Counted from the first letter of the stretch, positions 49,201 to 62,240 are shown. The stretch is 64,000 nt of DNA from Lumnitzera littorea (GCA_024138015.1 JAMXBB010000006.1:73193077-73257076); one strand, 5' to 3'. Translations and numbers: made by a program. Notes: generated from the letters alone by a model not told the origin.

Positions 49201-50060
49201 CTTCAACAAAAGAGGGTATATCCCATAAATAGTTAGAACTTGGCCATCTCCAACTATTTTCAACAAACTTCTTAAACCTAAGGTGATTTAGCCACATGGA
49301 CTGAGATCTAAAAGATCTGGTTGATTGAGGAACATCTATTTAAGTTGGGCTAGAAGTTAGGAGAATTGGTAAGTGGTTTGATTGGTTTGAAATGACATAG
49401 ACCAACGTTGCTTTCAAAAATAAATTCCTCCATTCATAGTTTGCTCACATTCGATCTAAGTGAGTTTAGATTAGGTCATTTAGGCTTTTAGACTTCTTTA
49501 ACCAAGTGAATTTAAGCCTAATGAAACCCGAGTCTATCATCCCATATAAATTCATGCATTCTTGATAATCCCTGGCTCTTCTTTGGTTCACCTCAATTCT
49601 TGCCCACTTTTCCTTTCTATACAGGACTTCATTAAGGTCTCTCAACATCATTTAAGGGCCCTTAATATTTCTTGCCTACTCATGAAGCTCATTCCACAAT
49701 AAGCATCTCACTTCCCTCAAAGGATTAACACAAATAGTAGAAGAAAAAAAAAAAAAAAACCAAGTAAGGGCAGAATATGTACCTGAATATTCATAAGAAT
49801 CTATTGGCATGAAACATAACTTACTTGGACAACAATAGTTTCAATTGACCAAAGGATGATTTTCTTAATCCTTTTGCTTTTTCATGTATAATCCTATTAT
49901 AGCTAAGATACTCCTTGAGAGCATTTGTTGCCTCCCTTCCCACCTTAGACTCCATGACTATAAGGATCTATGGGTTGTATTGGTTCTTTAGATCCATAAT
50001 AGCCCTCTTCCTACTCTCCGAGTTGGCACCACTAGAGTTCTAAGCTAAAGCCTTAGAGGA
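46300..50060 (-). pseudogene. LINE ORF2 relic (endonuclease, linker, RT, RNase H)
   Basis: Order on the minus strand: endonuclease N-terminus (about 50050-49870, NSSGANSESRKRAIMDLKNQ, VMESKV), the RDLNEVLYRKEKWARIEVNQ block with CGxIDxGF-type YGMIDSGFIRLKFTW (49651-49466), linker (49297-49052 and 49029-48847, GLFDSRGDWIEEEEGIKKLF), RT with KAYNRMEWNF near 48295-48266 (family KAYDRMEWxF), an RGLRQ block near 48130, HLFFANDLL near 47990-47962 (family LxFADDxL), the thumb motif NYEKSYLLFSKN and DIDKYLGIP (47880-47770), and RNase H near 46560-46300 (GWLKINNDKA, ELELCTIKNGFNLAIRMG). Both RT motifs show Asp to Asn. A 15 bp poly(A) run near 49744 interrupts the endonuclease. Confidence 0.88.
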
Positions 50061-50339
50061 TAAGCATTGCATATCAAATGAAAGATGTCCATGAACTTGG
50101 ATGTAACCATAGATGCCATTATTTTATACTAGATATCACTAGTATATGGTTGTTGGAAGTTCCTAATTGCAATCTTCCATTGGCATGGCTTGAATAATGT
50201 ATACAACATGATATTTACATCTTTTAAGTAGTTAAGAGAATTGACCTCTCCTTTTCTTCCATCATTGAGATGGTGTAGGGTATTCTTTATATGTCGATAA
50301 GGACTGTTTGGTGTAGATAGAAATTCTCTGCTAGTAACT

Positions 50340-51965
50340 TGCATGTTTATTCTAGTAAATCCAAAATATCTCCTCCTAGCATGTCTTCCCACACAATGGT
50401 AGTTTTACCACTAACATACTCTCCTCTGTCACTCGGATTGGCCTCTCTATTTAAAAATAAATTCTCCCTTTTCTCATGAAGGGATGAAATAAAATTTCTG
50501 GGACTCTTTCTCATTTTCATCTTGTTTAGTACATGATGGTTCCTTGGATGTTTGCAATTACCTACATTGAACACCCACCTATCTGAACTTCCCACATTCT
50601 TATGTCCAATTGAATTTTTGGTAAATGAGAATCGCTGTAGAGGAGTTAGAGCAATACTTCTCCTTGAGCATCACCACCATTCTTCCTTGCTATCTTCTTA
50701 ATAGTAATCATTGATCTTTTATTCTTTCCTCCAACAAAAGGATTTTTATTTATTTATTTATTTTTTTTGCGAGAGGGAAAGGGTTTCTTTTCCTTTTAAG
50801 GACTTGTTATTTCATGTAGTTTCTTGTTTTAAGTTATTAAACGACATGGTCACATCTCTTATTGTTACTCTTTCCTCATGTGTCTTTTCATATACCAATG
50901 GTTATGTATCTTCTTCTTGATTCTTGCGTCTATTAAAATTTTAAACCATTGTATCTTTCCCCTTTCGAGTATGTCCTACAAAAGAACTAGTATTTTTTTC
51001 CCCTTTCTTTTTTGCATGGATATTTTGTTTTGTACTTTCATCCATTTCCCGTACTAGGTACTTTTTGAAATAAATCCTTGCTTACCTTCTCGATCCTTCT
51101 CCTCATTAATTTTCACTTAGGAAATAAAGCCATACTTTGAGCTATCTTATCACCATTTAACTCCACCATTTTGCTAATCACAACATCATGTTATTGCTCT
51201 TTATTATTTTGTTTCCCTTTGTTATTAACAATATGCCCCTCAATTGCACTTCCATTCAAATTGTTCTTATTTGATGGATTACTTTGTATTTCTTGAGATG
51301 ATTTATCATTTTTTAAGTGATCCTGTTCAGGGCACAATGACTTCAAATGGCTAATTTGCTGACAAATATTGCATAATCTAAGCAACCCCTCATATTGAAT
51401 ACTTTATTGTAAATTATTAATCATAAGATGTGCTTTAAAGGGGTATTAATACCCACCTATACATAAAATCTAGCAAAATGGCCTCTTTCGAACCCCTCAA
51501 TATAAGAGTTAAGTCTTAGGATTGGTCCTATTTTTTCTCTTATCCTTTGAATTGCAACTAGAGAGCAAACTCTATCAAGAGACCACCATTATAAACCTAG
51601 ACCACTATAGAATCAAAAGGTGATTAATCCAACCGAAAATCAAGTTTTCATTTCTTCAAAGCCAAATAATAGTTATTAATAAACCATAGACCATTTCCAA
51701 TAACTTATTATTAACCCATGTTATTATCTATAGAAATCAAATAAACTCCAAATCTCATATGTATTAATTTAATGCTACTCAATAATCACTACATTCTCGT
51801 TAATTTCTATAGCACTATCTTATATCCTAAATTTGGTCCCATGACTTTTGCAATAAACATATGTTTCCATGGTGCACATATAACATCTTTCTTAGATTTC
51901 AAAAATTTGACATAATAAAACTCTAGATCTACCTCTCTATTTAAACACGTTTCTTTTCTAACACA
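50340..51965 (-). pseudogene. LINE ORF1 relic (DUF4283 and CCHC knuckle)
   Basis: The minus strand shows a degraded DUF4283 domain at about 51890-51430 (APWKHMFIAKVMGPNLGYK, GLWFINNYYLALKK, then AIQRIREKIGPILRL). An intact CCHC knuckle follows at 51380-51330 (CNICQQISHLKSLCPEQ, C-x2-C-x4-H-x4-C), then a polar linker (NNKGKQNN) and a tail at 50595-50347. In LINEs of this group the protein coats the RNA. The start codon could not be fixed because of several stops. It precedes ORF2 on the same strand. Confidence 0.78.
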
Positions 51966-52191
51966 TTTTTCATGTCTGGATCCTTGTCATTGAATTCCTC
52001 GATTGAATTCTTAAAGCAATATTTTTCATATGTACCTAAAATGTTAGTTAACACTGTATCTCTAAACAATAAGCGAGATTCATTTGCCTTCTTATCTGGT
52101 TGCTAGTTTTTTCAACTTATTTAAGCTTTATCCTTATTTTCATCCTTTGAGATCAAGAAAAAAAGAAGATTCTGGGGTTTTCATCCACCAT

Positions 52192-52204
52192 AACATGGTT
52201 GCTC
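52192..52204. repeat. LINE target-site duplication, copy at the 5' end of the element
   Basis: AACATGGTTGCTC, partner of 45978-45990. Confidence 0.75.
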
Positions 52205-52402
52205 TTAACTCATACTTATCTTCATTAAATGTATCATAGAAAATAAATCATACTACATTTAATTTATCCATTAATGGTAATAATTGAAATTATATAGAGG
52301 TAAGCAATTGATAGAAGCAGTTAGTTGCATTTTATGAAAATATCAATTATTTAATGTTAAAACATAATAATTTTTTAATTCTCAAAACTTAGAATAGAAA
52401 AT

Positions 52403-52428
52403 TCTCTCTCTCTCTCTCTCTCTCTCTA
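52403..52428. repeat. (CT)n microsatellite
   Basis: About 12 CT units, at the junction between the two copies of the local segment repeat. Confidence 0.95.
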
Positions 52429-52429
52429 G

Positions 52430-52850
52430 TAACATAGATATATTATCATATCATCTTTAGTTTTCTCAGTTAGAAATATATCCTTTATTGATAATTGCAA
52501 AATGTAATTTACCAAGAGATTTATGAAAATAAGTATGATGGTTGAAGGTTGCTTTGCAAATTTGATAATTTAAATGATAATAATAATATTTTAAGACACA
52601 AAAGACTTAAGTGGAGCTTTAATATTAAAGGATTTCCATAGTTTGAAATAGAAAATACCTTTTTTTCCCTAAAAGTCATGAATTCAATCAATTATTCTAC
52701 ATAGATGATTAGGATATAGCATTATTACTCCTAAAATGTTCAGATGTCCCATCTTATTTGTAAAATAGATAATGCAAGAGAGATAAGGTTTATAATAGTT
52801 ATTTATATAGTAAAAGCAATTTGATAAGGGATATTTCTATAAAAATATTA
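52430..52850 (+). repeat. Local segment repeat, copy 2
   Basis: Direct, diverged copy of 45577-45977 (see there). A downstream piece also recurs: TAnAGGTAAGnAAnTTGATA followed by AGCAGTtAGTTGCATTTTAT at about 52292-52370 (unit 1) and 53678-53750 (unit 2). Confidence 0.75.
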
Positions 52851-52866
52851 TTTATCATAATTCATG

Positions 52867-52869
<3 letters not shown>

Positions 52870-52897
<28 letters not shown>

Positions 52898-52898
52898 C
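52870..52898. repeat. (TA)n microsatellite
   Basis: About 14 TA units. Confidence 0.95.
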
Positions 52899-54348
52899 AT
52901 GCACAATTAATTATATTGTATTTAACATATTATTGTTAATAAGGTGAACGGGTTTATGGTGGGAAAAGTATGGCTTTATAGAACTACCCTATACCTCTTG
53001 CCCTATAGATTTTATAAGGTATAGAATGCCTTGTGAAACTAATATTTTTTTTTCCTCATAAATTTAATACGATACATTGTTAATAATGAAGCCTTTATAA
53101 AAAATGTATTCATTTATTAATGAATAAACTCATAGAATTGAAATATTAATATATGTTGCTTTTATCTTCACAAACGGTAAATTGGAAAATAAATTCAACA
53201 CTTTTTAACCATATGTTTTATTTTCTCCTCAATAAAGCTTCTCTTAATGATAGCAAAACATTGTATACGTCTAACACTTTTTAATAAACTTGTCAAATAA
53301 TAATTAAAAGCATGCATAACTCTACCATATAAGCTAATAAGAGATGTAGCCTTTTTAAGGCTAAAAAATGCAACGATATTCTTTTTTATAGTACAGGATG
53401 AGTAAAGAGCACACATATACTTCGAAGTACACTATTCTTTTTTTATATTATAGGATGAGTAAAGAATACATTAGAACTTGTACTCTATATACTTCAAAGT
53501 ATAGGTTTTATGGTAGGTACATAGTATTTTGACTTTATATTGATACACTACCCTGTATGAATAAGTTCATATAAATCATTATCTAAAACCTATCCAATTG
53601 AGTAAGGTCAGGGTGAATATCTTGTATAATAGGGTTACTCATTTACCCCTGACTGCTAAAGCCAATCAAAGAAATTATTTAGAGGTAAGGAAATTGATAG
53701 GCAGTAATTTTGCATTTATATAAAATATTAATTAATAAATGTTAGAACAGGATAAATTTAAGGTATCTTGTATCCATCTTATAATAATCATTAAAGAATA
53801 TTAATAAATGGAAAAATATAAAAATGCTACAATTTTTCAACCAAGAAATATTTTACTAAGAAGGAAAAAAAAGGCCTAAACCCATAAGATAGAACCTTAA
53901 ATCTAAACTACCTATCTCATTTATCTCTTAAATCTTAATGATTGTATTTTATGATTTAATGTGGTTGGATTTGATTCTTGGTTCAATTTGGCTATGTTTT
54001 ACAAAAAGCACCAATTTATGTACTACTTCTAGCTATTTCTAAATTTGATTATTTTTATCTAATGGTAGATAGGAAAAAAGAAATAGAAAAAAGTACTTCC
54101 AAACTATAGCAATATAGTAGCAACGTCGTAAAAATAAATGAGGATGTTTGCATACACATATTTAAATTTTATAGGGTGAAAAGTAATCTTTTGTTATAAA
54201 AAGAAAAGAAAAGAATATGTAACCAAAATTTATTATAAAAAATGTATGAATTTTGAATTCTTAGGACGATAAGAAAAATTTAAAGGTTTCAAAAAATACT
54301 CTATACCCTTTAAATTTTATAAGGTATAGGTTTTAAGGTGGTTTTTAT
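52899..54348. other. AT-rich intergenic; no gene seen
   Basis: Contains a tandem duplication of about 60 bp at 53382-53505 (TAGGATGAGTAAAGA...TATACTTCnAAGTA, two copies) and the unit-2 piece of the local segment repeat at 53640-53770. Confidence 0.5.
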
Positions 54349-55000
54349 TGATGGACCATTTTGTGTATTAGGCACTAAGGCCCGTTCCAACCTATAGAGA
54401 CCTTAAACAAACTTATCTTAGCCCATATCCAAGCTACCTAAGTTCAAATCCAAGTTTCTATCCATAACCTTCATCTAGGACTCGGTTCCTACCCTAACAC
54501 CTGATTTTCCAATAAGCTAATGCTCGAATTTCAAGAGTTTGTCTTAGCTGATGGCATCTATGCTTATGATGTTTATAGAAGGAGTTTGCTTGGGAAGCTC
54601 GGTTAACATACAGTCATAGGCACAAGGTAAAGTATCCAACCTATGTAAGATGACTGACCTATTATGTGCCATACCACCTTCGAGGACCTTAATTCTTGCC
54701 TAAAATAGGAAGATACAATTTTCTCTCTAGGTGAGATTCGAATATATCCACTCTTTGAATATGTTTCTTCCTCATTTGCTATAAATAGGGATCCAAACCC
54801 AAAGGTAAGCCACCTTATACGTACCTATAAACTCTTGATCTCTAACTTTCTATAATTCCTATAGATTACAAACTTAAGTATTAGAGTAGTCATGTTATAC
54901 AATTGCTTAATGCTCCTTTATGGTATTCTATTTTATAGGATTGAATCTAATAGTTAAGGCGTAATTCATAAGTTTTACTAGCAAAATTCCTAAGATGACA
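54349..55000 (+). repeat. 5' LTR of a Tat-like Ty3/Gypsy element
   Basis: Starts TGATGGACCATTTTG and ends AAGATGACA. A TATA-like GCTATAAATAGGG lies near 54778-54790. The end is fixed by the primer-site remnant just after it and by the gag that follows. The start is less certain, and no 3' partner is visible in the window. Confidence 0.6.
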
Positions 55001-55020
55001 TTTAGCATTGTCTATGGAAA
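55001..55020 (+). promoter_or_regulatory. Primer-binding site remnant of the Tat-like element
   Basis: TTTAGCATTGTCTATGGAAA can be read as TTGGCGCCGTCTGTGGGAAA changed mainly by G-to-A and C-to-T. It is directly downstream of the 5' LTR. Confidence 0.55.
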
Positions 55021-55059
55021 ATTGATTTATTTTCAAAACCACCACTTTCTTTGTGTTTT

Positions 55060-58000
55060 AAACTCAATTCCAGAAAGTCGTAATGGTGAGAAACACCAAA
55101 CCAAACACCTAATATTACCATCCAAGCAGTCGACAAGAATGTAGATGTCGTACAAACTTATAATATTGATGTCAGCAAAGGTATTGATGCTGGAAAGAAA
55201 GGTAAGGTTGGTGGTAGTTAGCATACCACCATAGTTGACCCATAGCGCTTTGCTCAATAAATGGAGTTGTGTAGACAATTAGAAGCCTACAACAAAGAGA
55301 TGAGAGCTCTAAACGAGAAGTCACAAAGTAGAATGACTTGACTAAGGGGAGGAGCTTTGAATCGGATTAGATAAGTAGCAGAAGTCACGGCAATCAAAGT
55401 CACATAATTCAAAGACTAGTAACTTAGAGTTGAGTGACTCTAAGTCCTAAACATCTATATCTGATTGTTAAGTTCCTTTCCACTAAAAGAATCATTCTTA
55501 TTCATAATGTAAGAAGATTCATACATTGGCTAAGGGCTAATGAAAGTGATCAGTAGAAGACTACAACAAAGAAAAGAAGACCAAATCATGGGGATTGGCT
55601 TGTTCAGCCATTTTGCATAGCCGACCCATTTAGGACAAGTGTAAGAAGCCTACAAAGGTTGTGGATCTTGATAAGTTGATGGACATAATGTTAAAAACAT
55701 GTTCAAAAGGCAAGAAAATGAGAAGATGAATGATGTTGCCCTTAGTGCTAGCAACAAATCCCCCTTTATAGGAAGTACTCCTACTTAGTGTAAAACTATT
55801 GATGTTAGATTCATAAGATGGTTTGGTTGATCTAGATGATCATTTAATGCAATTCTGAACTATGATGGACTTGCATGGCTTCAGTAATGGGGTTAAATGC
55901 AAGGCCTTCCTTAGCACTCTAAGAAAAGCTACTCGAACATGGTTCCACCACCTACTTGTGAATTCAATCTCAAACTTTAAAGAGATTGTGCAATAGTTCT
56001 CTTGGCACTTTCAAACAAGCAAAACCATAGCTAAGGACACTTTGTCCTTACACCTTGTTTGTTAGAGTGATAAGGAGACACTTTAAACTTTTATAGATCA
56101 GTTTGATAAAGCAGTTGTTGAAATCCCATAACTCAATGAAGGAATAATCATCTACGTTACCATAGTAAGTGTAGATCTAGAAGGGGAGTTATTCAAATCT
56201 TTAACCTAAGAATAAACCAACTACCCTAGCCAACTTCTGGAAGAAAGCCCAAAAATAAATCGACCAAGAAGACAACACTCGTACTAAGCATAAGGCCAAC
56301 CGAGGAAGGATAAATAAGAAAAAGAAAAAAGACAGGGGATTGGTAAAGGATCACCTTGGCCCTAAGGATGATAATAACGATTCAAAGGATTGAAAGCGAT
56401 TTAACTTAATACTAATGTCACCCAGCATATAACCCTAACTAAGCCAACAAAGGATATATTCATGGAAGTTCATAATAGGGGCTTGTTACCCTAACCTGAG
56501 AAGATGAGGACCAAACCTAGTCGATAAGACATTGGAATGTGGTACAGCTTCTACTTTGATCGGGAGCATAATACTGAGGAGTGCTACCAGCTAAAAGACT
56601 CCCTTAAAGACCATGTGATTCAATATGGATATCTCTAAGAGTACATTGCTAAACTAGAAATCATATCAAGTGACTCGCTTAGCAATTGCGAATCGAAGAA
56701 GAATGGGAAAGAGAGGATAATAATGATAGGTACCCAAACTAAACCCTTAATGGTGTCATCAACACCATTATAAGAGGTCTTCATTTGAGCAACCAAGCTT
56801 TAATAGCTTGGGGTCCTCCTTAGGTAGCTAGTATATGTGTTCATGTAGGAGAAGAGGCCTAGAATTGACACTTCTATTTCCTTCACTAATAAAAATCTTT
56901 GTGTTTGAAACCCTACACCAAGATGTCTTAATGATTATTGCTCATATTACAAATCTTAAAGTCTACAAAGTGATGGTAAATAGTAGGAGTTCAGTTGACA
57001 TCTTATTCAAACATGCTTATGATCAGATGAGGAAGAAGTTTTAATGCCTAATGAAGCCATATTTTAATGCCTAATGAAGCCATACCATTATGACCTTATA
57101 GGCTTCAACAATTAGGCTGTATGACCTAAGAGCATTGTTACCCTTAGTATAAAGGTTAAGGACGACGAAAATGTCATCGTTTACCTAATGGAGTTTGTTT
57201 TGGTGGATTGCTAGTCCCCCTTCAATGTAATTCGTGAGAGATTAAGTACGAAGGCCTTTGAAATGGTCACTTCACTCCCACATATGAAGGTGAAGTTCCC
57301 AAGCCTAACTATAGTAGGAGTATGTAGAGGTAAGCAAGAACTATTTTGGGAATTGTACACGAAGGCATTAAAGATGGAAAGGGTATTCATCCTAAAAACT
57401 AAACCATAAAAGAAAAAAGCTAAGAATAAGAGAGGACTAGTAGACGACATGGAGGAGGTCCAGCTTGGTGACAATGCTACCAAATCACATGCATAGGGGT
57501 ATCCTTGACCTTTACCTAACAAATGCTGATAAGTTTGCATGGTCATTATTTGACATGCCACGCATTGATCTAAGGATCACCAAACATCCACTTAGCATAA
57601 ATAAGAACACTAAATCTATAAAACAGAAAAAGAGGCACTTTACTTAGAAATGGTAGGTGACCATAGAAGAGGAGGTGCAAAAGCTACTAAAGGCTAGATT
57701 TATCTAGAAGGAGAAATATTTGACTTGGTTAACCAATGTATGGTTGGTCAAGAAGTTCAGCAGGAAGTGGCATATGTGTGCTAGTTGTATGGACCTAAAT
57801 AAAGCTTGCAATAAGGATTATTTCAAACTCTAAAGGCTGGACCAGTTGTCGGACTCAACTTCAAGACATGTATTTTTAAGCTTTATAGATGCCTTTTTAG
57901 GCTATAATCCGATCAAAATGGAGCTAAAAGATGAAGCACACACGCTCTTCATCATGCATCTTGATACTTACTACTACAAGATGATGTAATTTAGCCTAAC

Positions 58001-58917
58001 GAATGCTGGAGCAACCTACCAAAGAACGGTTATGGATATCTTTAAACCTTAGCTTGGGTGGAATATGGAGGTATACATAGATAACATGATCTTTAAGAGT
58101 AAGAAGCTTAAAGATCACCTTTGAGGCTTGTAGGAGACCTTCAACCATGTATGGAAATACAATATGAAACTTAACCCTCAAAAGTACTTCTTTGGCACGA
58201 CCTTCGTCAAGTTCCTTGGTTACATGGTGACTTAACATAGGATTAAGGCAAATATCGAGAAGATAAAGACCATCCAAGATAGGCAACCTTCAAGCAATGT
58301 TAAAGAGGTTAAGAAGCTTACCAAAAGGATAGTTGTGCTGAATAGGTTTATGTTAGGAGTGTAGATAAATGCATAGAGTTCTTCAAGATCTTGAAAAGCC
58401 CTTAATGATTTGAATGGATGCCTTAATGTGAAGAAACCCTTAAGGAGCATAAGAAATTTCTAACTTCTTAACCCATACGTTCAAAGCCTATCCCTAGGGA
58501 AGACTTATATCTTTTCCTAGTTATAAGTAGCCAGGCCCTTTCTTCAGTACTGCTGATAGGAATAAGCCCTTATAACCCCTCATATGATCATAAGTAAGAG
58601 GTCTAGCCAACTTGACCTATCAAATCCTCAATTGTTAACCAAGTGTTAAAGAGGCCAACTTGATTTGCAAAGTCGACCTGTTTATACACTTAAGCTCTCA
58701 GAGTGCATGGAGTATTATCTTGTCAAAACAAAGTCAGTTTGAGCTAAACAAGAACCCAGAGCCAATGCTTCAAAAATGTTCTATGAATCACCCTCTACTA
58801 TTATTCTAAACTTGTTGAAGTTATGGTGTCAAGCTATTAAAGAGCCTTACAACCTTATCTAAAATGGTTAGCAATTGTTATTCACAAAAGTTGCCAACCA
58901 CTTATGAAGATATACAT
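55060..58917 (+). pseudogene. Tat-like Ty3/Gypsy gag-pol relic
   Basis: Plus-strand domains: gag (55800-56200, DLHGFSNGVKCKAFLSTLRK, TWFHHLLVNSISNFKEIV, DKETL.TFIDQFDKAVVEIP), knuckle-like region (56540-56640, FDREHNTEECYQLKDSLKDH), protease (56930-57045, KVMVNSRSSVDILFKHAYDQ, where the active DSG is NSR), then about 57230-57400 (FNVIRERLSTKAFEMVTSLP, HMKVKFPS) and RT (57650-58500, EVYIDNMIFKSK at 58067-58102 where the catalytic pair is Asp-Asn). RNase H follows (58365-58600, DKCIEFFKILKSP, EDLYLFLVISSQ). The order and motifs fit the Tat lineage. Dozens of stops make it non-functional. It ends at the left CTAAT duplication of solo LTR C. Confidence 0.87.
57039..57084 (+). repeat. Perfect 23 bp tandem duplication in the Tat-like protease/RT spacer
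   Basis: TTTTAATGCCTAATGAAGCC then ATA occurs twice in succession without mismatch (57039-57061, 57062-57084). In a heavily mutated relic this implies a recent slippage or repair event. Confidence 0.9.
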
Positions 58918-58922
58918 CCTAA
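58918..58922. repeat. Target-site duplication CTAAT, left copy, of solo LTR C
   Basis: Matches 62241-62245 exactly. Confidence 0.85.
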
Positions 58923-61900
58923 TTGTCACAAACTGAGGACGGCCTAGTCGTAGCAGACGCCGTATACTGTACAAAGAACCCCTAATTGGTTACCTTTCCA
59001 ATCATAAACTCTTTATACAATATACAAGGTTCTATAACCACTAGTTTCCCAAAAGCATACAGATCCATATGATATAATCACATAAACATATTTATATAAA
59101 ATTTAAACTACAACGTTTACAATATACAGTAATTTATTATATCTAAGTCTACATTACTACTAAAAAGAAAGTACATAAGTAAGAGTCTACATAATTTGCT
59201 CTCTCTCAATACATAGGCTGGCTCGCTCTTGCCCAAGTCCCTAAGCTAACCTGTAGCATCCCTCAGCCAGCTATTATGAACAAGTTATCCTGCAACAAAA
59301 GTCTAAGGGAGTGTAAGCCTAAGTTTAGTAAGCAAAACCCTTAGCCACATTACAGGCAAGTTATAAATACATTATATTCATGCATATGAATGGATGATCA
59401 AATAGAATGCCAAACAATATGTATAGTTACTAGTTCATATACGTAACTCAGATTTAACGCCCTTCGAAGTCAAGGTTAGAGTATACACGACACCAATCAG
59501 ATCCAAGTATTATACTAAAACTTACTTTATTTAAATCAAATAAGTCTTTTATTTTCATAAAAACCAAGTTTTAGTATAATCGTAAGTGGGCCCTCGCAGT
59601 CCACACTTACTCCTAAACGAAGACCTCTAAACTCAACCCTTAGCTAGGTAGTTGGCGCCTCCAACGCTTAGTATATCTGTGGGCTAAGGTAAGGTCATTT
59701 TGTATAAATGCACCATACAGAACAAATAAATTAATAATATTAACCCTCGAATGGTCTCTCTTTACCTCCGTGTGATGTAACGGCTAGAATTGTGTTTATG
59801 CAATGCATGTTAATGCATGTACCGGTTTCTTTTTATAAGCTAAGTATAATTAAGTCCAATTATGTTGTGACCATCTAATAGTACATACAATCATTTTCTA
59901 AACTACCATGCAACAAACAAAGTGTTATCCGTACTTAAGGTAATTTCACAACTTAGCACATAATAACATACACAAGCATTTCCCAACCCTACACAACAGT
60001 CAATTTATAATAACATTTAGGTCCACTATCTACAATCACATATAAGCATTAAATCATAGGGTAAATAGTCACTCGGCCATGACTACTCGCTCTAGTCGTA
60101 GTAATCAATCGAGAGATCCTCGCCCACCTCGAGATCACTTGATCATTACGATATAATAATGCTAGTAATTAATTGAATTAATTAGTAATTCTAAATATCT
60201 ATCTACTTAATTCTACTTAAATTATTATCAACTTTTATCCAGTTAGACTTTATTACTAATTGTATATAACTTTTTCGTTCTATTTCTGATATTTATGAAG
60301 TTATAGTTGTTTTTCATCGTTTTCAGATACACGTTCACACGATGATGTCCGTTTTGGACGTTAAGACCCGTGTTTTACGATATGGACTAAATTTATGGAA
60401 ATTTTAACTATGAAAACTTAATTATTCTTATTGTTTATATTTATATCCTTTGTTTATACTTAACGATTTAGTTAATACTTAAATTCTTATACTTAGAGAA
60501 TTTTACCATGCCATTACTAATTCATGCACTTAATTAAGTTTAATCCAATTTAGGAAGTGTATTAGGGTTTACTAATTTATATACCTAATTCTTGTACACT
60601 CTTCTTATTTCTTATTTTATAATCCTATACATGTGTCATCGCTTACATCATTAATCACTTATGTTATGGCTTATGTCATCTTTTAATTGCATAATTGCTT
60701 ACATCATCATTTAATTACATATGCCTTACCTTATACTTATGTCATACTTAAGTGTCTTATGTATACTTTACGTAAACTAACAATATACTTATACCTTTAC
60801 TATACTTATATGTATACTAGTATACTTATCCATATACTTATACTTATACTGTATTTATACTTGTACATATACCCATATATACAAACGGTCACATACGTAT
60901 TTTTATACAAATTTCGTATGCCAAAATTTCCTCTTAAAAAGCTTTTCTAATTTCATCCTTTTGGGTGTTTTAAGAGTGTATTTAGCATGGTATAGGTATG
61001 TATAGTTAGTATATGTCTTAGTTTAGGTTATATACATAATGAATACTTATGTACAAAGGTCTCTATACTTGTATTTCTTTAGTATACCCTTATGTACACA
61101 TACTTAAAGACATATACACATGCATCTCTTTCTACTTCACCATGATTTCTACTCTTCTACACTTAAAGATTAAAACTTTATGCCTTCTTCAACATGGATA
61201 TATATAACACATAACTACTCATCTAATCTACCTCTTCACCTAACTAATAAGTAATATAAAGCAATACATAATAACATAATTACACACCTTAATTTGTTCT
61301 TGAAATATGGAGACAAATTTGGAGAAATTTGGAAAGTGAAATGGAAAGGGAAGGTCATGACAATGGAGGTGGGGTAAGGGTTTGATTTTTATTTTGTTTT
61401 ATGTTTGAAAAGAAGAAGAAAGTGGGGTTTAGAAAGGGGATAAGGTGTGGACAGCAATTAAAGAAAAGAAGGGAAGAAACAGCTAAAAGAAAAGAAAAGA
61501 AAAGAAAAGAAATCATTAGAAGACTTAGATATTTTCTAAAGTGTAAGTATCTTTTGTTAACTTTTCTAAATGTTGACTTAGTCAACCTTTTGGCCTTGGT
61601 CAACATGTGTTGACTTGGTTAACTTTTCAAAAGCATATGTCATTTAGTATACATAATGTAGTAATTAAGGAAAATTAAGGAAATGAGGTATTTGATGAAT
61701 AGATTAGTAAAAATAGATGATAAGATCTTACTTTAGGTATTTATATCCTATATACATCATTTAGTAGGCTACTTAGTATAACTAGTATGAAAAGTATCAA
61801 TTAGGGTGTTAAAGTTTACTACATTTAATCTAAGCATCAACTACACCCCTTACTCTATGTAATACTATCATAATTATATACTTAGAAGATAAATATGGTC

Positions 61901-62240
61901 TATGATACAATATCTTAGTTTCTAAAGGATTACTTAAGGATTCTAAACATATACGCATGTTTGAAAGTTATCTCTAATCTTTCACTAATGATTTGGCAAA
62001 ATACGAAGGTTATATTATCAATAAATTAGTGCTCGTATGTCTTTAAGGTTTTAGTTTTAGGGTTTTTATCAATTTCAAATGAAATCTTTAGTATTTACAT
62101 ACATTTAGGGTAGAAAAATTTTATACGCGATTGACTAGTTATTTTAAGGTTTTTACTTTCGTTAGCCTTGTCAACTCTTAGATTGTCTAACATACTTAAG
62201 TCTACTTTAAAAGCTAGATCGAAAAATTTAGGGATTTACA
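58923..62240 (+). mobile_element. Solo LTR C, 3318 bp, Ty3/Gypsy type
   Basis: Starts TGTCACAAACTGAGG and ends GGGATTTACA, with the 5 bp duplication CTAAT on both sides. There is no coding interior. It shares ordered blocks with solo LTR B (see 33985-37767), so both belong to one family. It is inserted in the RNase H part of the Tat-like Gypsy relic. The open frame at 60687-60950 plus is a run of TAT/ATA/CTT codons over low-complexity sequence and is not a gene. Confidence 0.87.

Larger units (their letters stand above)
45991..52191 (-). mobile_element. Full-length L1-type LINE, 6.2 kb, inactive
   Basis: The poly(A) tail appears as nine T at 45991-45999 on the plus strand, and 13 bp duplications with one mismatch flank the element (45978-45990, 52192-52204). 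ORF1 (gag-like) and ORF2 (endonuclease, RT, RNase H) relics lie in order on the minus strand, filling the length normal for plant L1 elements. The empty site is confirmed by the related local segment at 52430-52850, which runs on without a LINE at the corresponding point. Stops, frameshifts and lost catalytic residues show it is dead. Confidence 0.86.

Noticed and set aside
60687..60950. 87-codon frame of Tyr, Leu and Ile
   Set aside because: Low-complexity TATACTTA repeats inside solo LTR C.
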